A DNA stretch of 64,000 bases from Mucilaginibacter sp. MD40 (GTDB lineage: Bacteria > Bacteroidota > Bacteroidia > Sphingobacteriales > Sphingobacteriaceae). The translations under genes and the position numbers were made by a program. This document shows positions 34,638 through 42,645 of this stretch, one piece after another (positions within the stretch are counted from its first letter, which is position 1; each line of letters begins with the position of its first letter). The notes beneath the pieces were generated by a model, which worked only from the letters and a program-made list of their open reading frames with translations, was not told the origin of the DNA and did no database searches. The stretch lies in contig NZ_NRSW01000001.1 in the NCBI RefSeq assembly GCF_002288635.1, positions 2,933,852 to 2,997,851 of the forward strand, written 5' to 3'.

Positions 34638-35226
34638 ACTGTGAGTTATTTTAATTGATTAATTTATTGCAATACATGTTCACCAATAGCAGTATCTGCT
34701 AAAATAAATTGGTGTAAACTAATTGTTATTGGCTATTAGCGATTCGAGATTGATCGCAACCGGGATATTGTAAGGGTATATTACATAGGCAATTAATTTA
34801 GGTTACGAAATGTTATTATTGGTTAAGCTCTTTAAACAATATATAAATATAAGGTATAACTAATATTAAAAATAGAATTATCTAAATTATACATTGCGCT
34901 ATCCTTATTATTACGTGTAATTTGCAATAGATTAATTTTTTTTTGCAAAACCGGCTATACCTCTTATTCAGCTTAAAAAACACTTTAAACTTTATAAAAA
35001 TTCAGTTTTAAGGATATATGAAATTCGCATGGACAATTATACCATAGTGTAACGAGACTACCAAAAGCCGGCCCGTATTTAACATTTGAGCCCCATCCCG
35101 GATATGATATTTGCGTTTGAGTAAATTAAGTTAACGATGCACTACAAAATCAGTTGTTTCATATGTTTAATAGCAAATTACCCCCCGATATCTATCGGTA
35201 GCGTTAATGAACAGATGCGCCGATCT
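34638..35226. other. Noncoding AT-rich stretch upstream of the truncated SusC gene
   Basis: 589 bp without a convincing gene. It contains the SusC leader, with an imperfect hairpin CACCAAT (34681-34687)/ATTGGTG (34708-34714) enclosing AGCAG/CTGCT, and near the other end a small CCGATA/TATCGG hairpin (35185-35198) 29 bp past the GH36 stop. No exact TAnnTTTG box was found for SusC. Nothing else recognisable. Confidence 0.6.
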
Positions 35227-37407
35227 TTATTGTGCCTGCTCTATATGTATTATTACGCTGCTTCGCCTTGCATCAACATTGGGGTTAATGCCTATTTTCA
35301 TTAAGAAATCTCCTGTGTATACAGTTTCAGCATTTACGTTGCTTTTAGCGCCCGGGTAAAGGTTGATCTCTTTTATCGTATACTTCCTGGTAGCATCAAG
35401 CCCTTTTAGCAATATGGGCCCCTTACTTCCGGAATCAAAACGATTATTAACTAAATAATTAAACATCACGGCGCTTTTTTTCAAGGTGTCAACATACATC
35501 ACTGAGGCCACGTTATCTGTTTGTGGGTCCGAAAGCCGGTACTGATCTCCATGCCATATGATTGATTTAATGGCATTATATGTATTTACCGCGTCTTTGC
35601 AAAACCGCAAATCATGTGGGTTAAGTTTACTGGTAACAATATCAAAGCCTAATTTTCCCATCATGGCTACATCAACCCTATACTTCAATGGCTGCCGCCC
35701 CCAATCTGTAACGTGGTTTGAACTGGTAATAGCCGGATAGAAATAAGAATACTCCCATTGGATAAATATCCGTTCTAAAGGATCTGTGTTATCGCTCGGC
35801 CAAAACTCTGTAAAATATTGCAGCGCGGCATAGTCAACACGGCCACCTCCCCCAGAGCATAGCATCATGGGGATGTTGGGGTATTTTTGGCGTACACGTT
35901 GCAATACTTTATACAAACCACGTACGTAATCAACATAAAGCTGCGACTGATCGTGCTTTAAATGTGCCGAGTAGGCGTTGAATATTACTGAATTACAATC
36001 CCATTTTATGTAAGCTAACTTGGGGTCTTTAATAAAAAGCGAATCAACTACTCCAAACACAAAGTCCTGTACAGCAGGGTTACTCAGATCGAGCACTAAC
36101 TGATTTCTGAAGTAATACTCGTCTCGTTTAGGTTGCTTAATAACCCAATCGGGATGCTTGTTGTATAGTATGCTCTTAGGATTAACCATTTCCGGCTCTA
36201 TCCAGATACCAAATTTAACCCCATCTTTATCTGCCTCACGAGCAATAGAAGCTATACCATTCGGTAGCTTGTTATGGTTCTCCTGCCAATCGCCTAGGCC
36301 TGCCCTATCATCATTACGGGGGTATTTATTGCCAAACCAACCATCATCGAGCAAAAACAGATCAACACCAAGTTCTTTAGTATCTTTTAAAATATTAAAA
36401 AGCTTTTGCTCATTAAAATCAAAATAGGTTGATTCCCAGTTATTCAACAACGTTAACCTATCCCTTTTCCCATCCATTATCTTGTAATCGCGCGCCCAGC
36501 TATGTAAATGCCTGCTGGCATCACCTTTACCATGAGTTGAGTAGGTGTAAACAAAAGCAGGCGTTACAAAATCAATACCGGGCTTTAAGCGATAAGCAGA
36601 AGCGTAATTATTGATACCTGAAATAATACGCAAATGATCCTGAGGGTCTAATTCAAGATCGGTACGGAAATTACCGCTCCATTCCAAAGCCCCCATTAAC
36701 ACTTTACCATCATCTTCTGTTGAGGACCTATCTAACGATACCATAAAAACTGATGGCATAAAAAGATTTGCCCTGGTACCGAGCTTACTGTCCAAAGTTT
36801 TTATACCATGGGTTATTTGCGTTTCTTCCGGCCGCATTTCTTTAGCCCACTCTCCATGATATTGGCGCAACCAGTATGATTTTGCGCTAAGATTAAGATT
36901 GGCTGATGCGTACTTCTGTAAGATGATATCGCCTTTTTCGCGTTGGTTTATCACACTCCATTGTTCTATCACATCATCTTTAATATAGGCTTTATAAAAG
37001 AGTGTAACTTCTATGCTGTATACAGGATCTTTAAGCTTTACAGAAGTGAGGGAAATGTCTGTCGAAAGTTTTTCTTGCTTGTAACTAACATATCGCAGAT
37101 CAAGCGACTGGTTACCATCCGCATGCTGAATGCTTATGGCTGGCTCTAATAAGTTCCGTGACCCGGACGATGTATATGCAGACCGGTAAACGCCACTGTA
37201 ATCATTATTGTCTCCCGGACTAATAGCTTTATATTCTGAAGGATTATTTAATTTTTCTCCGAAATAAACCTGGGTAAGATCATTATTATTGCTTACTTGT
37301 AAAACTAACGCATTGTGTGCAGTTTCTACCGGCAAGGTTAGTTTTTGGGCAAAAGCACAATTTGTAAGCAAGCCCCCTATCAATAACAGCCGTAAATTTT
37401 TAATCAA
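35227..37407 (-). CDS. GH36-family alpha-galactosidase
   Basis: A 726-residue secreted enzyme with a signal peptide (MIKNLRLLLIGGLLTNCAFAQ). GH36 pattern: super-sandwich N-domain, then the barrel with LFLLDDGWFGNKYPRNDD, FGIWIEPEMVNPKS, nucleophile motif YIKWDCN, LCSGGGGRVDYAAL and the acid/base region FWPSDNTDPLERI. It removes alpha-1,6- or similar galactose from oligo- and polysaccharides. The start codon is TTG (37407-37405): a stop lies in frame upstream and no ATG gives a signal peptide. It is upstream of, and co-oriented with, the truncated SusC gene but 590 bp away. Confidence 0.9.
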   Translation of the reverse strand: MIKNLRLLLIGGLLTNCAFAQKLTLPVETAHNALVLQVSNNNDLTQVYFGEKLNNPSEYKAISPGDNNDYSGVYRSAYTSSGSRNLLEPAISIQHADGNQSLDLRYVSYKQEKLSTDISLTSVKLKDPVYSIEVTLFYKAYIKDDVIEQWSVINQREKGDIILQKYASANLNLSAKSYWLRQYHGEWAKEMRPEETQITHGIKTLDSKLGTRANLFMPSVFMVSLDRSSTEDDGKVLMGALEWSGNFRTDLELDPQDHLRIISGINNYASAYRLKPGIDFVTPAFVYTYSTHGKGDASRHLHSWARDYKIMDGKRDRLTLLNNWESTYFDFNEQKLFNILKDTKELGVDLFLLDDGWFGNKYPRNDDRAGLGDWQENHNKLPNGIASIAREADKDGVKFGIWIEPEMVNPKSILYNKHPDWVIKQPKRDEYYFRNQLVLDLSNPAVQDFVFGVVDSLFIKDPKLAYIKWDCNSVIFNAYSAHLKHDQSQLYVDYVRGLYKVLQRVRQKYPNIPMMLCSGGGGRVDYAALQYFTEFWPSDNTDPLERIFIQWEYSYFYPAITSSNHVTDWGRQPLKYRVDVAMMGKLGFDIVTSKLNPHDLRFCKDAVNTYNAIKSIIWHGDQYRLSDPQTDNVASVMYVDTLKKSAVMFNYLVNNRFDSGSKGPILLKGLDATRKYTIKEINLYPGAKSNVNAETVYTGDFLMKIGINPNVDARRSSVIIHIEQAQ

Positions 37408-37578
37408 GGTAAATATTATAATGGTTTACAAATCGCGCTACTGGATTAATTAAGACTTTAATTATCCATAGTGTAATCGCCACCCTAACACGTAGCAATA
37501 TACGTCTATGTGACATAAATCCATTATTTTTTTGAAGGTATTACGGAAAATAAGCGAGAAATCTTGTCAGAAGAAATA

Positions 37579-38745
37579 CTACTTTTTAAAATCAACTATT
37601 TGTTCATCTATAGGTAATTCCCTCGTGCGCATTTCAGTCGTCTCGCCGTTCGGTTTATGTAACCAGAATTGTTCAATTAAATAGGGCAGCCCCTCACCTA
37701 ACAGTAAATTTGATGAAGTGGTGATTTCAAAATGAAGATGGGGTTCCCTTGCGTCTCCTGAAGCGCCTATTTTTGCCAACAAATCACCCTTATGCACTAT
37801 ATCTCCTTTTTTCACAAGCAAACTTCCGGGTTGCAAATGCATGTAGTGCGCATAATGGCCATTTCCCAAATCAATAACTATGGTATTACCTGCCAGCCGC
37901 TCAAATGTTAACGGAATAGCAGGATGAAACTGAGCACCATGACCGGGTATATTATTCGGCAAACCATCAACCTCTTTTACAACCCTGCCATTATCAACTG
38001 CATAAACCGGCTCCCCGTAACATAAATAAGCTTGCACATCTCTGGAGTTGCCAGAAAACGAAACGCCATCCCTTACCTTTTTCCAGTCAATAGCAAAGCG
38101 TCTCGAATTTGTAGCCCTGCCGTTGAGTATAACAACGCCCCGCCTGTGATGGTTATCGGCATCATTACTGGGGGCATCTGCCGCTAACCAATTAGTACCT
38201 TTTACGGGTGGAACAAGTACTTGCAAAGTTGTGTGATGTGTATTTATTACAGCACCATCTAATGAATCGTTCTGTGTTATTAATCTGTGAAGTAGTTTAT
38301 CAGGTAATGCATTTTTCCTGTCTGTAGCAACTTGCATAAACATAATAACGCACTGCCCGCCCTTTATAATCAGCTTGTTTGCAGAAGCAGAGGATTCTCC
38401 AAACGTTTGCACCATGTTTACCAATTGCGCGCTGTCAAATAAAGACACCTCTTTTGCTGTAACCATTTTCTCATTCAACAACTTGATAGCTTGTAAATGA
38501 ATGTCTGAATTGCTAAAATTAGTTAGATACAATTCATACAAAAGATATGATTTAGAGCCGTTTTGAAAAGCAGTTGGCGTAAACGGTACACGCATTTCCA
38601 TTTGTACTGGAAAAGAAAAAGGCTTTTCCGCACCCTTTTTGTTACTATTTAGCTTGCTTTGGGCAAGTGATGGTGATATGTGAATAACAATACAGTATAT
38701 AATTGTTAGCGCCGATGCAGTAATTTTTGGAATTCGCATGTACAT
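37579..38745 (-). CDS. Secreted M23-family (LytM-like) peptidase
   Basis: A 388-residue protein with signal peptide (cleavage after SPSLAQ, about 29), a beta-rich N-terminal domain, and a C-terminal M23 zinc peptidase domain. Visible zinc-site pieces are HHRRG...RFAIDW (Asp in AIDW) and the HxH motif HLHFE in GDAREPHLHFEITT; GEPVYAVDNGRVV and GNTIVIDLGNGHYAHYMHLQPGSL are the core strands. M23 enzymes cut glycyl peptide bonds, normally in peptidoglycan. Cell-wall role is likely (family knowledge) but the N-terminal domain is of unknown type. It lies 171 bp upstream of GH36 on the same strand. Confidence 0.85.
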   Translation of the reverse strand: MYMRIPKITASALTIIYCIVIHISPSLAQSKLNSNKKGAEKPFSFPVQMEMRVPFTPTAFQNGSKSYLLYELYLTNFSNSDIHLQAIKLLNEKMVTAKEVSLFDSAQLVNMVQTFGESSASANKLIIKGGQCVIMFMQVATDRKNALPDKLLHRLITQNDSLDGAVINTHHTTLQVLVPPVKGTNWLAADAPSNDADNHHRRGVVILNGRATNSRRFAIDWKKVRDGVSFSGNSRDVQAYLCYGEPVYAVDNGRVVKEVDGLPNNIPGHGAQFHPAIPLTFERLAGNTIVIDLGNGHYAHYMHLQPGSLLVKKGDIVHKGDLLAKIGASGDAREPHLHFEITTSSNLLLGEGLPYLIEQFWLHKPNGETTEMRTRELPIDEQIVDFKK

Positions 38746-38839
38746 ATGATGTTTTTATTGGTTAGACGCATACTAAAAAAATGGGTTACATATTTACTGG
38801 CAATTGATGTATTGGTATTGAGTTTGTTATATCATAAAG

Positions 38840-39307
38840 ATGAACCAATTAAATAAATCATTATTATCGGGTTTAACAGGCACCGCAACCATGACTATGG
38901 GAAGCACTCTGATGTCTAAAATATTTTCAGAGAACTTTTCAGAACCTGATCACTTAGAAACCATGATAGCCAGGCTGGCACCACAGCTATCCTCAAGGGC
39001 AAAAACAATTGCCGGCTGGGGGGCTCACTGTGCAATGGGGATTGTTTTTGCAACGGTATTTGTTGAAATATGGCAAACTAAAAAAATAAAAGCCAATTGG
39101 CGTAATGCCATATACTTAGGCACTGTAAGCGGTGTAATAGGTTTACTTATATGGAAAACCACATTTAAACTACATCCTCTGCCCCCATGGATCAACTACA
39201 AAAAATATTATTTACAACGTATCCCAGCACATATCATATTTGCTGTAGGTGCAACACTTGCTTACCGGCTGGCACAACCACAGGCTGATGATGATGATCA
39301 TAAATAG
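38840..39307 (+). CDS. Putative membrane protein, unknown function
   Basis: A 155-residue protein with three or four hydrophobic helices (for example AGWGAHCAMGIVFATVFVEIW, AIYLGTVSGVIGLLIW, IPAHIIFAVGATLAYRLA) and a C-terminal acidic run (ADDDDHK). A pattern like this occurs in small integral membrane proteins of the DUF1440/YagU type, but the resemblance is too weak to name the family. Its stop codon abuts the stop codon of the convergent M13 gene with no base between. Confidence 0.6.
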   Translation: MNQLNKSLLSGLTGTATMTMGSTLMSKIFSENFSEPDHLETMIARLAPQLSSRAKTIAGWGAHCAMGIVFATVFVEIWQTKKIKANWRNAIYLGTVSGVIGLLIWKTTFKLHPLPPWINYKKYYLQRIPAHIIFAVGATLAYRLAQPQADDDDHK

Positions 39308-41326
39308 TTACCATATCCGTACCCGTTCGTTTTCAGGTTTGAAATTTTTGTCACCGGGCTGTATATTAAATGCACGATAAAACGGTGCAAAATTCATTAA
39401 TGGGCCATTTACGCGCCACATAGCCGGTGAATGCGGATTAGTATTTACGTATGTGCGAAGAAATGCGTCTCTTGTTTTTACCCGCCAAATACGTGCTATA
39501 GACAGGAAAAAACGCTGGTCTGGAGTAAACCCATCAATTTTTTCATTACCCTTACCCTGCTGGGTCATTTTAAAGGCATCATAGGCTACGGCAACACCGC
39601 CGTTGTCGGCTGTATTTTCGCCAAGCGTAAGTAAACCCTTAACATGTACTGTATCTAAAACCGTGAATGTGCTGTATAATTTGGCCAACTGCGCTGTCTT
39701 CTCTTTAAACTTTTTATAGTCGTCTTTTGTCCACCAGTTCTTTACGTTGCCATCTTTATCATATTGCGCCCCCTGGTCATCAAAAGCATGTGTCATTTCA
39801 TGGCCTATTACCATACCAATGCCGCCATAGTTAATGGCATCATCTGCTGCAAAATCAAAATACGGGTATTGTAAAATACCGGCAGGAAACACAATTTCGT
39901 TCACAGGCGGGTTATAATAGGCTGTAACCGTCGCGGGAGTGGTTTGCCATTCCGTTTTATCAACCGGCTTATTCAGCTTAGCCAGTTCGTACTGAAAATC
40001 ATTCCTGCTTAGCGACAATATGTTTTCGAAGTATTCTTCCCTGCTAATATTTACCTTATCATAATTGCGCCATTTATCCGGGTAACCAATCTTTTTAGTA
40101 ATGCTATACAGCTTTTCTATCGCTTTTTTCTTTGTGCTATCACTCATCCAGTCTAATCGATTAATTCGGTTCTCAAAAGACTTTTGAAGATTGTTTACCA
40201 GTTCCAGCACACGTTTCTTGGCGTCTTCGTTAAAATATCGCTTAACATACAACTGCCCTAAGGCCATACCCAGGTAATTATCCACGTTAGCGGTCATGAT
40301 CTGTTTACGTGGCTTTTGCTCGTCTTCGCCTGATAACACTTTATTAAAATTAAAAGCGGCATTAACAAACGGCTGACTAAGCTTGTCAGCATAGTTTTGA
40401 AGTGTAGTTGATTTAAAATAAACCTTCCAATCATGAATACTTACCGATGTTAACATAGTATTTAATGCCTGGTAATAAGCGGGCTGCGCCATATCTATAG
40501 AATCAGCTTTGGCACCTAGGTTAGTCAGGAATATTTTCCATTCGATCGCAGGTTGCGTTTTGGTGATCTCAGCAACAGGGAGCTTGTGAAAATTGGCATC
40601 AACATCCCTCAGTTCTATATTGCTTTTACTTGCATTAGCCAGTTGCTTTTCTATAGCGTAAGCAGTTTGAGCATCTTTTAAAGCGGTAACATTATTACTA
40701 CCTGTTAAACGAAATAATTCCGCCAGGTACTTCTTATAGGCCTGTTGCACATGTAAAGTGGCAGAATCGGTTTTAAAATAATAGCCTTTCTCTGGTAAAC
40801 CTATGCCAGCCTGGTAAACATGAGCGATATTAATAGCACTATTTTTATTATCAGGGGAGATACCAAAGCTTATAATGGAACGGTTCCCCGCTTTCATTTC
40901 ATCTGTAATAAATTGAAGAAGAGACGCCTTGCTGTTGATTGCATTGATCCTTGCAAGTATTGGTTTAACCGGCGTATATCCACGGCGATTGATCGTGACC
41001 ATATCCATGCCTGAAACATAAAAATCACCAACTTTTTGCTCAAGACTGCCGGCTACGTTTCGCGATTGAGAAACACTATCCAGGATGCGTTGCAACAGGC
41101 GTTTTTGCGGTATGTTCAAAAAAGAGTAGGAACCTACACCAGCCTGGTCGTTAGCTATCTTTACGGTATCATACCACCGCCCGTTCACGTATCTAAAAAA
41201 ATTATCACCCGGCTTTACAGCAGGATCAAGACCTGCTACATCAACAAATTTTCTTGTTTGGGCATCAGCAATATGGCCTAAACTGAACAATACAGAAGTA
41301 AAACAGAGGGTAATGATTTTTTTCAT
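39308..41326 (-). CDS. pepO: M13-family metalloendopeptidase (neprilysin/PepO-like)
   Basis: A 672-residue secreted enzyme with a signal peptide (cleavage near ADAQ, about 23). The M13 catalytic domain has the zinc motif VIGHEMTHAFD (His509, Glu510, His513), the third ligand Glu570 in GENTADNGG, and the substrate-binding sequence NAYYNPPVNEIVFPAGIL (here TAYYNPPVNEIVFPAG). The long helical N-terminal domain that restricts access to short peptides is present. The enzyme degrades small peptides in the periplasm or outside. It is monocistronic; its stop touches that of the gene at 38840-39307. Confidence 0.95.
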   Translation of the reverse strand: MKKIITLCFTSVLFSLGHIADAQTRKFVDVAGLDPAVKPGDNFFRYVNGRWYDTVKIANDQAGVGSYSFLNIPQKRLLQRILDSVSQSRNVAGSLEQKVGDFYVSGMDMVTINRRGYTPVKPILARINAINSKASLLQFITDEMKAGNRSIISFGISPDNKNSAINIAHVYQAGIGLPEKGYYFKTDSATLHVQQAYKKYLAELFRLTGSNNVTALKDAQTAYAIEKQLANASKSNIELRDVDANFHKLPVAEITKTQPAIEWKIFLTNLGAKADSIDMAQPAYYQALNTMLTSVSIHDWKVYFKSTTLQNYADKLSQPFVNAAFNFNKVLSGEDEQKPRKQIMTANVDNYLGMALGQLYVKRYFNEDAKKRVLELVNNLQKSFENRINRLDWMSDSTKKKAIEKLYSITKKIGYPDKWRNYDKVNISREEYFENILSLSRNDFQYELAKLNKPVDKTEWQTTPATVTAYYNPPVNEIVFPAGILQYPYFDFAADDAINYGGIGMVIGHEMTHAFDDQGAQYDKDGNVKNWWTKDDYKKFKEKTAQLAKLYSTFTVLDTVHVKGLLTLGENTADNGGVAVAYDAFKMTQQGKGNEKIDGFTPDQRFFLSIARIWRVKTRDAFLRTYVNTNPHSPAMWRVNGPLMNFAPFYRAFNIQPGDKNFKPENERVRIW

Positions 41327-41406
41327 GATATAAGTCTCGGTTTAAAGATAGTGATTCTGGCTTAACTTAAAGATGTGGTTTGCTTTCCGAGGTTATCAAA
41401 AAAAGA

Positions 41407-41434
41407 AATCCCTGAACGCTCGCCGTCAGGGATT
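41407..41434 (-). terminator. Terminator of the AraC-family gene
   Basis: AATCCCTGA (41407-41415) pairs with TCAGGGATT (41426-41434) around a 10-base loop. On the minus strand it is followed by TTCTTTTTTTGAT, a strong U-run. It lies 136 bp after the AraC stop and 80 bp before the M13 start. Confidence 0.8.
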
Positions 41435-41569
41435 CCAACCTAAACCTTATCACAATTTACCGGTAAGAGTACCGGTATTGAGCTGCAAATATATGCAGCT
41501 TTGTGTGTTATTTAAACACTAACTTTAATTTCTAATGAATATTTAATATTCTTTAAATTAGAGAAGATG

Positions 41570-42448
41570 TCAAAAATCACTTGCTTTTGTTTCGCGTTTA
41601 TAAGTTCGCGGACTTATCCCGGTAACCTTTTTGAATACCTTAGAAAAATAGAACAAACTTTTAAAACCGGTTTCAACAGCTATTTGCGCCAAGGTCATTT
41701 GGGTAGTTACTATGAGGTATTGTGCACGTTCAATTCTTCTGGCAACGATATAGGCTACAGGTCGTTCTCCGGTATGCTTATGAAATAACCTTGAAAAATA
41801 ATCGATATTATGGTTTGCTCTTTTTGCAAGAATACTCGCATTGAGTTCTTCCTGCAAATTAATCTGTATGTAATTCATGGCATCCTGTATCTTAGCTGAA
41901 ATGTTGCCTGATTCTTTGTTTATAAAAAATTCCTTATTCAGGAAACGGGAAACCAGTTGAAGGATGATACCCTGTGTTTCGAAAAATGTGGAAATATTCT
42001 GCTGGTTGTTTAGCTCCTTGTATTCCTTGTAAAAAATATCTTTTTCATAAAAGCTTGGATTATCTGACCGGTTTATACCCCTGCCTGGGTTGATCTCCAG
42101 TAATCTTGCAATGTTTAAAACATCCATTTCATTTGCCTTAACTTTTATTATTGAGCGTTTAGCCGCAAATAAGGACACCCCATCGCATGATTCTTCAAAG
42201 AATTGAATAAAATACTGGCTTAAATAGCTGGTACAGCTTAGGTTGCAAAGTGTAAAACTGGGTATAAGAAAAAGATAACCTGGTTCTAATATGAATGTAT
42301 TTCCCAGATCTGATATCTCCCCCTCTCCGGCGTCAATATAATACAACCTGTAATAAGGGCTTATCACATTCCTGTAATTCCATCTATTGTCCAATTCAAC
42401 ATGGTCAATATTTAGCAAAGAAAAATTATGTTTTAATATTCTTTTCAA
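41570..42448 (-). CDS. AraC-family transcriptional regulator of the fucosidase operon
   Basis: A 292-residue regulator: N-terminal cupin-like ligand domain (about 20-150) and a C-terminal double helix-turn-helix (about 185-285, LNASILAKRANHNIDYFSRLFHKHTGERPVAYI and QIAVETGFKSLFYFSKVFKKVTGISPRTYKR). It is divergent from the GH95-GH29-GH43-GH43-GH97 cluster, so it most likely controls it in response to a sugar product. The start codon is TTG at 42448: an in-frame stop lies upstream and the next ATG would remove the ligand domain. Confidence 0.88.
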   Translation of the reverse strand: MKRILKHNFSLLNIDHVELDNRWNYRNVISPYYRLYYIDAGEGEISDLGNTFILEPGYLFLIPSFTLCNLSCTSYLSQYFIQFFEESCDGVSLFAAKRSIIKVKANEMDVLNIARLLEINPGRGINRSDNPSFYEKDIFYKEYKELNNQQNISTFFETQGIILQLVSRFLNKEFFINKESGNISAKIQDAMNYIQINLQEELNASILAKRANHNIDYFSRLFHKHTGERPVAYIVARRIERAQYLIVTTQMTLAQIAVETGFKSLFYFSKVFKKVTGISPRTYKRETKASDF

Positions 42449-42553
42449 TGTGTAAGCGACTTTTATCTAAAACCATGAAGAATTTATCGAATATACATCG
42501 GTTTTATATAAAAAAAAGTCTTAAAAAGCCAAATATTTAGCAGTTGAGTAAAT

Positions 42554-42561
42554 TAATTTTG
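42554..42561 (+). promoter_or_regulatory. -7 promoter box of the GH95 operon
   Basis: TAATTTTG, an exact TAnnTTTG match in the AraC-GH95 divergent region, giving a leader of about 80 bases to the ATG at 42646. No -33 TTTG is seen at the right distance, which fits activator dependence on AraC (inferred). Confidence 0.45.
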
Positions 42562-42645
42562 AAGGTAACAACTATCTTGGTTGTTCACCAATTATTGCAT
42601 CTGTACTGATAAATATTTAATAAAGGTTGCAGACAAACCATTCAA

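Noticed and set aside
35018..35047. Very short plus-strand frame starting ATGAAATTCGCATGG in the SusC-GH36 spacer
   Set aside because: Only nine codons, no signal or hydrophobic pattern; likely chance.
30989..37407. Fucosidase, SusC and GH36 as one intact polysaccharide utilisation locus
   Set aside because: The SusC is truncated, there is no SusD, orientations conflict, and GH36 is 590 bp from SusC; a remnant is more likely than a working locus.
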